Source of the DNA: an uncultured Paracoccaceae bacterium
Lineage (GTDB): Bacteria; Pseudomonadota; Alphaproteobacteria; Rhodobacterales; Rhodobacteraceae
DNA: 64,000 nt
NCBI GenBank assembly: GCA_947503935.1
Contig: CANNFR010000008.1
Coordinates: 62,001 to 126,000, forward strand
Reading direction: 5' to 3'
The notes below the pieces were generated by a model that was not told where the DNA came from, ran no database searches, and saw only the letters and a program-made list of their open reading frames with translations. The translations under genes were made by a program, and so were the position numbers. Shown piece after piece: positions 8,338 to 17,400 of the stretch (within the stretch, counting starts at the first letter, position 1; each line of letters opens with the position of its first letter).

Positions 8338-9234
8338 ATGACCAAGTCGATGACAGGCTTCGCAGCCCAGACCGGCACCGGCGCGGGCCATAGCTGGTCG
8401 TGGGAGGCGCGCAGCGTGAACAGCAAGGGGCTGGACCTGCGGCTGCGCCTGCCTGACGGGATCGAGGGGCTTGAGGCGGCCGTGCGCGCCGCCGCGACCG
8501 AGCGCTTTGCGCGCGGCAGCATCACCCTGTCGCTCAGGATTGAGCGCGATGCAGCCAATGCGGGCGGTGGGATTGACCCGGCAGGCCTCTTGCGGGCCCT
8601 GACCGCCCTGCAGGTTGTTGAGGCCGAGGCCGCGCGCGTCGGCGTGCCGCTGGCCCAATCCTCGGCGGTCGATATCCTGGGGGTACGTGGTGTGATCGAG
8701 ACAACACCGCAAGCCACCGAAGCCCAGCTGCCCGCGCTGAAAAGCGCTGTCCTGGCCGATCTGCCGCCGCTTCTGGAGGCGCTGGCGCTGATGCGCGCCA
8801 CCGAAGGCGCGGCCCTTCACGATGTGCTGACAGGCCAGGTGGCCCGCATCGAGGCGCTGGCCGACGAGGCCGCCGCCCAGGCCGAGGCCCGGGTGCCGGT
8901 GCAGCGCGAGACATTGGCGGCCGCACTGGCCCGGGTGATGGAGGCCGCCGACGGCGCCGATGCCGATCGCGTGGCGCAGGAACTGGCCCTGATCGCCGTC
9001 AAGGCCGATGTGACCGAAGAGATCGACCGCCTGCGCGCCCATGTGCAGGCCGCCCGCGCGCTTTTGGCCGAGGCGGCGCCGGTGGGGCGGCGCCTGGATT
9101 TCCTCTCACAGGAATTCAACCGCGAGGCCAACACCCTTGCGGCCAAATCGAACTTTCCGCCGCTGACCAATGTGGCGCTTCAGCTGAAGGCGGTGATCGA
9201 TCAGATGCGCGAACAGGTGCAAAACGTGGAATGA
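8338..9234 (+). CDS. yicC: YicC family protein (putative endoribonuclease)
   Basis: 298 residues, close to E. coli YicC (287). It begins with the characteristic [13 protein letters not shown] and [19 protein letters not shown], and ends with the DUF1732 segment [23 protein letters not shown]. coli YicC has been implicated in degrading the small RNA RyhB. The ATG at 8338 is chosen over an upstream ATG at 8305 because the family always begins at MTKSMTGF. Its TGA overlaps the gmk ATG (ATGA at 9231-9234), the standard yicC-gmk pairing. Confidence 0.93.
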   Translation: MTKSMTGFAAQTGTGAGHSWSWEARSVNSKGLDLRLRLPDGIEGLEAAVRAAATERFARGSITLSLRIERDAANAGGGIDPAGLLRALTALQVVEAEAARVGVPLAQSSAVDILGVRGVIETTPQATEAQLPALKSAVLADLPPLLEALALMRATEGAALHDVLTGQVARIEALADEAAAQAEARVPVQRETLAAALARVMEAADGADADRVAQELALIAVKADVTEEIDRLRAHVQAARALLAEAAPVGRRLDFLSQEFNREANTLAAKSNFPPLTNVALQLKAVIDQMREQVQNVE

Positions 9235-9893
9235 GCATGGACAGGCCCACCCAAGAAGCCCGCCGCGGCCTGCTGATCATCCTGTCCTCGCCCTCGGGCG
9301 CGGGCAAATCCACCCTGGCCCGCCGGCTGATGGCCTGGGACCCGGGCATCCGTTTTTCGGTCTCGGCCACGACGCGCGCGCCCCGCCCGGGCGAGGTGGA
9401 TGGCCGCGAATACCATTTCCGCTCGCGGCCCGCATTCGAGGCGATGGTGGCCAATGGCGAGATGCTGGAACATGCCGAGGTGTTCGGCCACCTCTACGGT
9501 AGTCCGGCCGCCCCGGTCGAGGCGGCGCTGGCCGCGGGTCAGGACACGCTCTTTGACATCGACTGGCAGGGCGGCCAGCAAATCCGCGATTCTGCGCTGC
9601 GCGCCGATGTGGTGTCGATCTTCCTCCTGCCGCCCTCGATCGCCGAGCTGGAAAGTCGCCTGCGCGCGCGGGGGCAGGACAGTGACGAGATCATCGAGGG
9701 CCGCATGGCCAAATCCGAGGCCGAGATCAGCCATTGGGCGGAATACGATTACGTCCTGATCAATCGCGATCTCGACCAATGCGAGGATGAGCTTCGCACA
9801 ATCCTGACGGCCGAACGCCTGCGCCGCACGCGGCAGCCGGGGCTGGCCGGTTTCGTTAAAGGCCTGAACGCGGAATTCGAGGGGCGACCATGA
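9231..9893 (+). CDS. gmk: Guanylate kinase
   Basis: 220 residues. Phosphorylates GMP to GDP with ATP in nucleotide salvage. Diagnostic motifs are the P-loop [16 protein letters not shown], the GMP-binding [21 protein letters not shown], and [14 protein letters not shown], then the lid region around [19 protein letters not shown]. It overlaps yicC by four bases and its own TGA overlaps the following ATG by four, so the three genes are translationally coupled. A second ATG at 9237 is possible. Confidence 0.96.
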   Translation: MSMDRPTQEARRGLLIILSSPSGAGKSTLARRLMAWDPGIRFSVSATTRAPRPGEVDGREYHFRSRPAFEAMVANGEMLEHAEVFGHLYGSPAAPVEAALAAGQDTLFDIDWQGGQQIRDSALRADVVSIFLLPPSIAELESRLRARGQDSDEIIEGRMAKSEAEISHWAEYDYVLINRDLDQCEDELRTILTAERLRRTRQPGLAGFVKGLNAEFEGRP

Positions 9894-10408
9894 TCTATAC
9901 GCTTGCCGACCTGACGCCGCAGATCGATCCTGATGCTTGGGTCGCGCCCGATGCAAATGTCATCGGCAACGTGATCCTCGGGCACGAAAGCTCGGTCTGG
10001 TTCGGCACCACTTTGCGCGGCGATAATGAGCCGATCACGGTGGGCGCGGGGACAAACGTGCAGGAAAACAGCGTCTTTCACACCGATATGGGCTTTCCGC
10101 TGACGATCGGGCGTGATTGCACGATCGGCCACAAGGCGATGCTGCATGGCTGCACGATCGGCGATGAAACCCTGATCGGCATGGGGGCGACCGTTCTGAA
10201 CGGCGCCAAGATCGGCCGGAATTGCCTGATCGGCGCGGGTGCGCTGGTCACCGAAGGCAAGGAGATCCCCGACGGATCGCTCGTCATGGGCGCGCCCGGC
10301 AAGATCGTCCGGCAGCTCGATGACCAAGCCATCGCCATGCTGCGCGCCTCGGCCCTCCATTATCAAGAGCGCGCCCGCCATTTCCGCGACGCCCTCAAAC
10401 CCATCTGA
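9890..10408 (+). CDS. Gamma carbonic anhydrase family protein
   Basis: 172 residues forming a left-handed beta-helix, seen as repeated hexapeptides ([35 protein letters not shown]). Putative zinc ligands are the His residues in SVFHTDMG and IGHKAMLHG. It belongs to the YrdA/PaaY branch. Activity as a carbonic anhydrase is not assured in this branch, which also contains thioesterase-like members. It overlaps gmk by four bases and is the last gene of that operon; the next 83 bases carry a repeat and a G/C-rich hairpin. Confidence 0.9.
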   Translation: MIYTLADLTPQIDPDAWVAPDANVIGNVILGHESSVWFGTTLRGDNEPITVGAGTNVQENSVFHTDMGFPLTIGRDCTIGHKAMLHGCTIGDETLIGMGATVLNGAKIGRNCLIGAGALVTEGKEIPDGSLVMGAPGKIVRQLDDQAIAMLRASALHYQERARHFRDALKPI

Positions 10409-10437
10409 CCCCTTCCTTCTGATGAAAATATCCTCGG
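10409..10437 (+). repeat. Post-stop intergenic motif, copy 1
   Basis: Directly after the TGA at 10408 stand CCCCTTCCTTCTGA, two variable bases, then AAAATATCC and a CG-rich end. The same string stands four bases behind the stop of the ornithine cyclodeaminase gene (52776-52805, minus strand). A G/C-rich inverted repeat (CTGGGGG and CCCCCCAG, about 10444-10464) follows here. Confidence 0.6.
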
Positions 10438-10491
10438 GGGGTCTGGGGGCAGACGGCCCCCCAGCCTCTCCACCAGAACCGGAGCTATGGC

Positions 10492-11676
10492 ATGTCCGAC
10501 ACACCCAAAACGATCGTCCGCCGCACACCCTGGCCGGTCAGCGCCTCACGCCCGGTGGTCACACCGCTTTCGCCCTCGGTTGTCTACGCCTCCGCCGATC
10601 CCGACTCGCTGGACGCGCAGTACGAGGGCGAAGCCCACGGCTATACCTATGCCCGCGAAGGGCACCCTAATGCCGAGGTGCTGGCCCGGAAGATCGACGG
10701 TCTTGAAGGCACCGAAGGCGGGCTGATTGTGGGGTCCGGCATGGCCGCCGTTACTGCCACCTTCCTCGGCCTTCTGAAGGCTGGTGACCATGTCGTCGGC
10801 GGCGATCAGCTTTATGGCCGCTCGTTGCGGATGATGAATGAGGAATTGCCCCGCTTCGGCGTCGCCACCAGCTTTGCCGACCCCACCGATGCCGGCGCGA
10901 TCGAACAAGCGCTCCGGCCCGAGACGCGGATGATCGTGGTCGAGCTGGTCTCGAACCCCACCCTCAGGGTCGCCGACATTCCCGGCATCGCGGCCTTGGC
11001 GCAGGTCCGCGACATCCTTCTGGTGGTCGACAACACCTTCACCACGCCGCGTGCGTTCAAGCCTTTCGAGCATGGGGCTGATGTGGTGATCCATTCGGTC
11101 ACCAAGCTGCTTGCCGGGCATTCCGATGTGACGTTGGGCTATGTCGCGGCGAATGACGCCGCCCATCGCAAGGCGATCTATGACACCGCTGTCACCACAG
11201 GCCTCACACCGTCCCCCTTCGATTGCTGGCTGGCCGAACGCGGGCTTTATTCGTTCGAGCTGCGCTATGACCGGGCCGAGCAAAATGCGGCTCAACTGGC
11301 CGATGCGCTGGCGGAACAGCCCGGCACCGCCCGGGTTCTCTACCCGACCCGGCCGGACCACCCGGACCATAACCGGGCCACGACGCTCCTCGGGCCGCGC
11401 GGCGGCAACATGCTGAGTTTCGAGCTGAAAGGCGGGCGCGCCGCGGCGAACGCCTTTACCCAGGCCTGTCCCAACATCGCCTTTGCCCCAACGCTGGGCG
11501 ATATCGGCACGACCTTGTCGCATCCCGCCTCATCCTCGCACCGTGCGCTGACGCCTGAGGCGCGCGCAGGCTTGGGGATCAGCGAAGGGTTCTTCCGTGT
11601 CTCCGTCGGGGTCGAGCCGGTGGAATTGCTGATCGAGGAGATCTCGCGCGCGGTGCGGATCGCGACCGAGACGTAG
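10492..11676 (+). CDS. Cys/Met metabolism PLP-dependent enzyme (cystathionine beta-lyase-like)
   Basis: 394 residues of the fold-type I transsulfuration family. Seen are the phosphate-binding VGSGMAAVTATFLGLLKAGDH, the cofactor Asp in LLVVDNTFTTPRAFKPFEHG, and the PLP Lys in HSVTKLLAGHSDVTLG. The C-terminal ALTPEARAGLGISEGFFRVSVG block is shared by gamma-synthases and beta-lyases, so cystathionine beta-lyase, cystathionine gamma-synthase and O-acylhomoserine sulfhydrylase cannot be separated here. It would act in the cytoplasm in sulfur amino-acid metabolism. It is monocistronic and abuts the convergent gene at 11677 with no gap. Confidence 0.88.
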   Translation: MSDTPKTIVRRTPWPVSASRPVVTPLSPSVVYASADPDSLDAQYEGEAHGYTYAREGHPNAEVLARKIDGLEGTEGGLIVGSGMAAVTATFLGLLKAGDHVVGGDQLYGRSLRMMNEELPRFGVATSFADPTDAGAIEQALRPETRMIVVELVSNPTLRVADIPGIAALAQVRDILLVVDNTFTTPRAFKPFEHGADVVIHSVTKLLAGHSDVTLGYVAANDAAHRKAIYDTAVTTGLTPSPFDCWLAERGLYSFELRYDRAEQNAAQLADALAEQPGTARVLYPTRPDHPDHNRATTLLGPRGGNMLSFELKGGRAAANAFTQACPNIAFAPTLGDIGTTLSHPASSSHRALTPEARAGLGISEGFFRVSVGVEPVELLIEEISRAVRIATET

Positions 11677-12063
11677 TCAGCCGCGCAATTGCCCCAGCGT
11701 CAGAAAGTCGACATCCAGCCCCGGGCATTGTGCGCCGACCTCGCGCAGCACGACATCGGGGCGGGGCAGGGGCGCATCGACGAGAATCCTGTAACCGCCC
11801 TCGAATTTCAGATCATAAAGAAGCTGAGCAAGCTCCAGAATGTCGAAGCTGGGTGTCAGAATCGGAGAAACGACAAAATGAGGCGCGAAGCTCTGCAAGA
11901 TGTCGGCGGTCAGGGCGGAAAAATCGATCAGATCGATATCGGGTCCGAAACGGTTATTGACCTCTTCGCTGCCAGGCCCGTTCGGAATGTGGCTCACGAA
12001 CAATATTCGCGTCTCGTTTTGGCCAGACCCCGTAGGGGGATCCGATCCCACGCGTCCAATCAT
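11677..12063 (-). CDS. Conserved hypothetical protein
   Basis: 128 residues from the ATG at 12063 (MIGRVGSDPPTG). I do not recognise the family. The visible pattern is a beta-alpha fold: RILFVSHIPNG, then DIDLIDFSALTADILQ, FVVSPILTPSFDILELAQLLYDL, YRILVDAPLPRPDVVLREV and LDVDFLTLGQL. This alternation resembles a receiver-like or Rossmann half-domain without a recognised active site. An upstream in-frame ATG at 12171 adds an Arg-rich stretch that does not look conserved. Its stop is flush with the stop of the PLP enzyme on the other strand. Confidence 0.55.
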   Translation of the reverse strand: MIGRVGSDPPTGSGQNETRILFVSHIPNGPGSEEVNNRFGPDIDLIDFSALTADILQSFAPHFVVSPILTPSFDILELAQLLYDLKFEGGYRILVDAPLPRPDVVLREVGAQCPGLDVDFLTLGQLRG

Positions 12064-12245
12064 TCCGTCACCTTGGCGGGTTGCGTCACGAGACCTGTCC
12101 CGTCTTTCGTTGGTTTTAAATGCGACCGTTTCATCCCTTCCGCACTGAAACAGCCGGTACCCCACTACCAAAGCTTGTATTCACGCGCGGAATTTCACTT
12201 TAATCAGCAGCTTGGCTTTTGCAACCGCAGCTTGGATCGAATGCG

Positions 12246-13286
12246 ATGAATACCGAATTTACCAAAGCGCTGCTGGCCGCTGTTCCGCTCCCACTGATCC
12301 TGATCGGCAAGGATGAACGGGTGATCGCGATCAACACGGCGGCGCATGCGCTGGTCGATGCGGGCGCCGAGGGGCGGCATTACATGACCGTTCTGCGCGC
12401 GCCGCAATTGATCGATTGCGTTGAAACCGCGCTGCGTGCCGGGCGCCCGGCGCAAGGGCGCTATCTGACCTCTGATCAGGGGCATGAGGGCACTTGGCGC
12501 ATCGTCGCCCAGCCGGTTGAAGGGGAAAGCGGGGCGGGCGTTCTGATCAGCTTTGAGGATATCACCGCGCTGGAAACCGCCGTGCAGATGCGCCGCGATT
12601 TCGTGGCCAATGTCAGCCACGAGATGAAGACGCCCCTGACCGCGCTTTTGGGCTTCATCGAAACGCTGGGCGGGGCCGCCAAGAACGACGAGGCCGCGCG
12701 GGGCCGGTTTCTGGGCATCATGGCGCGCGAGGCCGAGCGGATGAACCGCCTGGTCAGCGATCTCTTGTCACTCAACCGCGTCGAAAGCGAGGAACGCGTG
12801 CGCCCGACCACGCGGATTGATCTTGAGCCGCTTTTGTCCTCGGTTCTTCTGACGCTGCGGCCCCTGGCTGAGGATCGCGGCGTGACGCTGGAGATTATCG
12901 GCAGCGACGGCCCGATCTGGGTTCAGGGCGACGCTGATCAACTGACCCAGGTGTTCACAAATCTGGTGGAGAATGCCGTGAAATATGCCGCCACCGGCAA
13001 ACGTGTGGCGGTTGAGGTCAGCCGTACCGAGCGCGAATTGGCGTTCCGCGGACCCGGTGTAACGATCACGGTCGTCGATTGGGGCGAAGGGTTCGACCCC
13101 ATCCACATCCCCCGCCTGACCGAGCGATTCTACCGAATCGACAGCCACCGGTCGCGTGAACAGGGCGGAACGGGCCTTGGCCTGGCGATTGTGAAGCATA
13201 TCGTGAACCGCCATCGCGGCCGGTTTCGCATCGAAAGCACGCCCGGCAAAGGCAGCCGGTTTTCTGTTATTTTGCCGCGAGAATAA
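12246..13286 (+). CDS. phoR: Phosphate regulon sensor histidine kinase PhoR
   Basis: 346 residues. A PAS domain (about 10-110) precedes HisKA with phospho-acceptor His125 in FVANVSHEMKTPLTALLG, then HATPase_c with the N box TNLVENAVKYA, and the G boxes DWGEGF and GGTGLGLAIVKHI. No membrane span is evident at the N-terminus, so it may contact the membrane only through Pst/PhoU, as suggested for other short alphaproteobacterial PhoR. Position next to pstS-phoB supports the call. The ATG at 12246 overlaps no other frame; an ATG at 12241 stops at once. Confidence 0.92.
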   Translation: MNTEFTKALLAAVPLPLILIGKDERVIAINTAAHALVDAGAEGRHYMTVLRAPQLIDCVETALRAGRPAQGRYLTSDQGHEGTWRIVAQPVEGESGAGVLISFEDITALETAVQMRRDFVANVSHEMKTPLTALLGFIETLGGAAKNDEAARGRFLGIMAREAERMNRLVSDLLSLNRVESEERVRPTTRIDLEPLLSSVLLTLRPLAEDRGVTLEIIGSDGPIWVQGDADQLTQVFTNLVENAVKYAATGKRVAVEVSRTERELAFRGPGVTITVVDWGEGFDPIHIPRLTERFYRIDSHRSREQGGTGLGLAIVKHIVNRHRGRFRIESTPGKGSRFSVILPRE

Positions 13287-13369
13287 GGTGTTGGCGCCAC
13301 CTGTATCGGCTGCGCACCGCCTGGCGCTCGCCACCTTCCTTGCCAGCGCAGACAAGCGAAGCCGTCTCG

Positions 13370-13402
13370 TGTCATAAAACTGTTACGCAAACGTCACAAA
13401 AG
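13370..13402 (+). promoter_or_regulatory. Pho box: three 11-bp PhoB repeats before pstS
   Basis: Three consecutive 11-bp units are visible: TGTCATAAAAC (13370-13380), TGTTACGCAAA (13381-13391) and CGTCACAAAAG (13392-13402). The first 18 bases match the E. coli Pho box closely (15 of 18 to CTGTCATAAAACTGTCAT, counted from 13369). It lies about 80 bases before the pstS ATG, the right place for PhoB activation of the pst operon. Confidence 0.85.
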
Positions 13403-13484
13403 CATAGTCGCCGGCGGCTAGGCCACCACATGAGGCCGCATCTGCCGCGGCCCAGACATCTGGAAACGTTCAGGAGCTTTTTCC

Positions 13485-14510
13485 ATGACATTCGCAAAAC
13501 TCTCTGTCTCGGCCCTTGCCATCGCTGCCGTCTCGGCCACATCGGCCGCCGCGCGCGATCAGGTTCAGGTGGCCGGGTCCTCGACCGTGCTGCCCTATGC
13601 CACCATCGTGGCCGAAGCCTTCGGCGAAAACTTCGATTTTCCGACGCCGGTTGTTGAATCGGGCGGCTCGTCGGCTGGTCTCAAGCGCTTTTGCGAAGGT
13701 GTCGGCGAAAACACGATCGACATCGCCAATTCCAGCCGCCCGATCCGTGAACGCGAGGCCGCCGAATGTGCCGCCAATGGCGTGACCGACATCATCGAAG
13801 TGCGCATCGGTTATGACGGCATCGTCTTTGCCAGCGATATCAACGGCAATTCGTTCGAATTCACCCCTGAGGATTGGTACCGCGCCCTGGCCGCCGAAAT
13901 CGTGATCGACGGCGAGGTTGTCGCCAACTCCTACACGATGTGGAACGAGGTGAACCCCGACCTTCCCGCCCAGCCGATCCAGGCGTTCGTGCCCGGCACC
14001 AAGCACGGCACCCGTGAAGTGTTCGAGGAAAAGGTGATCCTGGCCGGGTGCGAAGCCACCGGTGCGATGGAGGTTCTGACCACCGTCAAGGGCGACGAGG
14101 ACGCCGCCGAAGAGGCCTGCATGGCGCTGCGCACCGATGGTCTGTCGGTCGATATCGACGGTGACTATACCGAAACGCTGGCGCGTATCGAGGCGAACCC
14201 CAACGGTATCGGTGTCTTCGGCCTGTCGTTCTATGAGAACAACACCGCGAAACTCCAGGTCGCGACCATGTCGGGCGTGACCCCGTCGACCGAGACCATC
14301 GCCTCGGGCGAATACCCCGTCTCGCGTCCGCTGTTCTTCTACATCAAGAAGGCGCATATCGGGGTGATCCCGGGCCTGCAGGAATTCGCGGAATTCTTCG
14401 TGGCCGATGAGATCGCCGGCCCCAGCGGCCCGCTGGCCACCTATGGCCTGGTCTCGGACCCTGAGCTGTCGGCCACGCAAGCCAAGGTCGGCACCGGCGA
14501 GGCGATGTAA
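13485..14510 (+). CDS. pstS: Phosphate ABC transporter substrate-binding protein PstS
   Basis: 341 residues with a Sec signal peptide (ends ATSAAA). The phosphate site is recognisable from QVAGSSTVLPYA and ESGGSSAGLKRFCEG, and from DIANSSRPI; GTKHGTREVFEE supplies further contacts. Periplasmic, it delivers phosphate to PstCA. Preceded by the three-unit Pho box and by a clear AGGAGC ribosome site. A G/C-rich hairpin after its stop may keep the binding protein more abundant than the permease. Confidence 0.95.
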   Translation: MTFAKLSVSALAIAAVSATSAAARDQVQVAGSSTVLPYATIVAEAFGENFDFPTPVVESGGSSAGLKRFCEGVGENTIDIANSSRPIREREAAECAANGVTDIIEVRIGYDGIVFASDINGNSFEFTPEDWYRALAAEIVIDGEVVANSYTMWNEVNPDLPAQPIQAFVPGTKHGTREVFEEKVILAGCEATGAMEVLTTVKGDEDAAEEACMALRTDGLSVDIDGDYTETLARIEANPNGIGVFGLSFYENNTAKLQVATMSGVTPSTETIASGEYPVSRPLFFYIKKAHIGVIPGLQEFAEFFVADEIAGPSGPLATYGLVSDPELSATQAKVGTGEAM

Positions 14511-14527
14511 GCCACGCCAAAACATCG

Positions 14528-14551
14528 GGCTGGCCCGTCACCGGGCCGGCC
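14528..14551 (+). other. Hairpin between pstS and pstC
   Basis: GGCTGGCCCG (14528-14537) pairs with CGGGCCGGCC (14542-14551), a 10-bp stem with one G-U and a four-base loop. No U-tract follows, so it is more likely a 3'-end stabiliser or partial attenuator for the pstS message than a full terminator. Confidence 0.5.
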
Positions 14552-14584
14552 TATCCACTTCTCTGATACGCGGATGCTGCCCCC

Positions 14585-16045
14585 ATGCCCGTTCTCTGGA
14601 TCGCCCTGACCGTTCTTGCCCTGGCGGCGGTCGGATTTCTCGTCGGGCGGGGCAGGGCGCTGTCGACCGCTGGCGGCGATGCCCGCAAGCTGCATTCCCT
14701 GCCGAACTATTACGGCTGGAATGTCGCGCTGTTTGTTCTGGTCCCATCGCTGCTGACTTTGGCCGCCTGGATCCTGATCGCACCCACCATGATCGAAGGC
14801 CGCGTCGTCAGCCTGATCTCGGAGGAGGTCGCCGCTGACGCCGATGCCCGCAATCTGATGATGGCCGATGTGCGCCGCGTGGCTGCTGGGCTTGACCTGG
14901 CCGTGGCGCAAGGCGTGATGAGTGCCGAGGAGGCCAGTGATCTGCGCGCGGGCGAAAACGACATTCGCGGGCGTCTGGCCGAAGTGGGCGTGGCGCTGGG
15001 GGACAATGTCACCACTGCGGTCCTTGCCGCCGCACAGCGCTACCGCGTCCTGTCCTCGGCCTCGTCGCTCTGGATGACCATCGCGGTTCTGGGCCTTGCG
15101 GGCCTCGGCTTTTTCTACGCCTGGCGCCGCACGAGGCCCGACTATCGCGCGCGGAATGTGGTTGAGCGGAGCATCCTTCTGCTCCTGATCCTCTGCGCCT
15201 CGATCGCGATTCTGACAACTCTCGGCATCATCCTGTCGATGCTGTTCGAGACGCAGAACTTCTTTTCGCAATATCCCTGGCAGGACTTCTTCTTCAGCAC
15301 CACCTGGTCGCCGAACTTCCGCGGCAATTCCGACCTCGGCATCCTGCCGCTGCTCTGGGGCACGCTCTATATCTCATTCATCGCGCTTCTGGTTTCGGTG
15401 CCCATCGGGCTGTTTGCCGCGATCTACATGAGTGAATATGCAGGGCCCCGCATGCGGTCGGTCGCCAAACCGATGATCGAGGTGCTGGCGGGCATCCCGA
15501 CCATCGTCTACGGCCTTTTCGCGCTGATCACCGTGGGGCCGCTCTTGCGCGATTACTTCGCGCAGCCGATGGGCTTTGGCCAAAGCTCGTCCTCGGTGAT
15601 GACGGCGGGCATCGTGATGGGTATCATGCTGATCCCGTTCGTCTCGTCGCTGTCCGATGACATCATCAACGCGGTGCCGCAGACCATGCGCGACGGCTCT
15701 CTGGGCCTCGGCGCCACCCATAGCGAGACGATCCGCCAGGTCGTTTTGCCCGCCGCCTTGCCGGGCATCGTGGGCGCTGTCCTGCTGGCCGCCAGCCGCG
15801 CCATCGGCGAGACGATGATCGTGGTGCTGGGGGCAGGGGCGGCGGCGCGGCTTGATTTGAACCCGTTCGAGGCGATGACGACCGTCACGGTCAAGATCGT
15901 CAGCCAGTTGACCGGCGACACCGATTTTGCGGCGCCCGAAACGCTGGTGGCCTTCGCGCTTGGCCTGACGCTGTTTGTGATGACGCTGGGCCTGAACGTG
16001 CTGGCGCTCTGGATTGTGCGCCGCTACCGGGAGCAATACGAATGA
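14585..16045 (+). CDS. pstC: Phosphate ABC transporter permease PstC
   Basis: 486 residues, longer than E. coli PstC (319) because of an N-terminal extension of roughly 170 residues with its own membrane segments and a helical periplasmic part; this long form is common in alphaproteobacteria. The conserved core begins near LGIILSMLFETQNFFSQYPW. The permease loop that contacts PstB is seen as GATHSETIRQVVLPAALPGIVGAVL. It overlaps pstA by four bases (ATGA). Confidence 0.93.
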   Translation: MPVLWIALTVLALAAVGFLVGRGRALSTAGGDARKLHSLPNYYGWNVALFVLVPSLLTLAAWILIAPTMIEGRVVSLISEEVAADADARNLMMADVRRVAAGLDLAVAQGVMSAEEASDLRAGENDIRGRLAEVGVALGDNVTTAVLAAAQRYRVLSSASSLWMTIAVLGLAGLGFFYAWRRTRPDYRARNVVERSILLLLILCASIAILTTLGIILSMLFETQNFFSQYPWQDFFFSTTWSPNFRGNSDLGILPLLWGTLYISFIALLVSVPIGLFAAIYMSEYAGPRMRSVAKPMIEVLAGIPTIVYGLFALITVGPLLRDYFAQPMGFGQSSSSVMTAGIVMGIMLIPFVSSLSDDIINAVPQTMRDGSLGLGATHSETIRQVVLPAALPGIVGAVLLAASRAIGETMIVVLGAGAAARLDLNPFEAMTTVTVKIVSQLTGDTDFAAPETLVAFALGLTLFVMTLGLNVLALWIVRRYREQYE

Positions 16046-17385
16046 CCGATCTTACAGCGGCCGCGCCCGTGCCCAAAACCTCAATCCTGACGCAGGACAA
16101 GCGCACCAAGCGCCGCAACGCGGCTGAGGCGCGGTTCAAGGCCTATGGCCTGGCCGCCGTGCTGACCGGTATCGCCGCGCTGATTCTGCTGATGGGCTCG
16201 ATCCTCTATAACGGGCTGTCGTCGTTTCAGCAGACCTATATCTCGCTGGCGGTTGAGCTGCCCGCCGAGGCGCTGGACAAGACCGGCAACCGCGATCCGG
16301 CCGAAATGCGCTCGGTCTCGACCTTTGGCTACACGCCCTTGATCGCCGCGGCGATCGAGCAGAAGATGGCCGAGGCGGGGGTCCAGATCGAAGGGTTGTC
16401 GGCCCGCGATGCCGGGGCGCTGATCTCAAAAGAAGCGCCGGCGCAGTTGCGCAATTACGTGCTGGCCAATCCTGAGGTCGTGGGCACCACGGTCACGTTC
16501 AACCTGCTGGCCTCGGGCCGGATCGATGGCTATTACAAGGGCCGCGTGACGATGGAAAGCGCGCTGCTGGACCAGAATATCAGCCAGGCGCAGCTGCAAC
16601 TGGCCGATGCTTTCCGCGACTCAGGGACATTGGTCACCGGCTTCAACTGGGCCTTTATCACATCGCCGGATGCGTCCGACCAGCGGCCCGAGGCGGCGGG
16701 CCTTGGCGTGGCGATCCTGGGCTCGCTCTACATGATGCTGATCGTTCTGGCACTGGCGCTGCCGATCGGGGTCGCGGCCTCGATCTATTTGGAGGAATTC
16801 GCGCCCAAGAACCGCTGGACCGACCTGATCGAGGTCAATATCTCAAACCTCGCGGCGGTCCCGTCCATCGTCTACGGGATCCTGGGTCTTGCGATCTTCA
16901 TCAATTTCGCGGGCCTTCCGCAATCGGCGCCGATCGTCGGCGGTCTGGTCCTGACCCTGATGACGCTGCCCACGATCATCATCGCCACCCGCGCCAGCCT
17001 GAAATCGGTGCCGCCCTCGATCCGCGATGCGGCTTTAGGGGTAGGGGCCTCGAAGATGCAGGCGGTCTTTCACCACGTGTTGCCCCTGGCCGCGCCCGGC
17101 ATCCTGACCGGCACGATCATCGGCCTGGCGCAAGCCTTGGGCGAGACCGCGCCGCTTCTTCTCATCGGCATGGTGGCCTTCGTGCGCGAGTTTCCAGATG
17201 CGCCGCCCGAGGGCTTTTTCGACCCCGCCTCGGCCCTGCCGGTGCAAATCTATAACTGGACCCAACGCTCGGACCCTGCTTTCGTGGAACGGGCCTCGGG
17301 CGCCATCATCGTGCTTCTCATCTTCCTTCTGGCGATGAACGCACTGGCCATATTCCTGCGCCGCCGTTTCGAGCGTCGGTGGTAG
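16042..17385 (+). CDS. pstA: Phosphate ABC transporter permease PstA
   Basis: 447 residues, also an extended form: the first 60 residues include one membrane segment, followed by a periplasmic region of about 150 residues before the conserved six-span core that starts near LGVAILGSLYMMLIVLALALPIGV. The coupling loop is ALGVGASKMQAVFHHVLPLAAPGILTG. PstA and PstC together form the channel for phosphate import driven by PstB. The 15-base gap to pstB contains GGGGAG. Confidence 0.93.
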   Translation: MTDLTAAAPVPKTSILTQDKRTKRRNAAEARFKAYGLAAVLTGIAALILLMGSILYNGLSSFQQTYISLAVELPAEALDKTGNRDPAEMRSVSTFGYTPLIAAAIEQKMAEAGVQIEGLSARDAGALISKEAPAQLRNYVLANPEVVGTTVTFNLLASGRIDGYYKGRVTMESALLDQNISQAQLQLADAFRDSGTLVTGFNWAFITSPDASDQRPEAAGLGVAILGSLYMMLIVLALALPIGVAASIYLEEFAPKNRWTDLIEVNISNLAAVPSIVYGILGLAIFINFAGLPQSAPIVGGLVLTLMTLPTIIIATRASLKSVPPSIRDAALGVGASKMQAVFHHVLPLAAPGILTGTIIGLAQALGETAPLLLIGMVAFVREFPDAPPEGFFDPASALPVQIYNWTQRSDPAFVERASGAIIVLLIFLLAMNALAIFLRRRFERRW

Positions 17386-17400
17386 AAGGGGAGACATGAC

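Noticed and set aside
9231-9956. Long open frames opposite yicC and gmk
   Set aside because: They are the GC-rich antisense shadow of well-identified genes and carry no domain or start signal.
14585-17385. pstC and pstA as fused or misassembled because of their extra N-terminal length
   Set aside because: Extended PstC and PstA forms are common in alphaproteobacteria, and both frames are intact with a normal ATGA junction.
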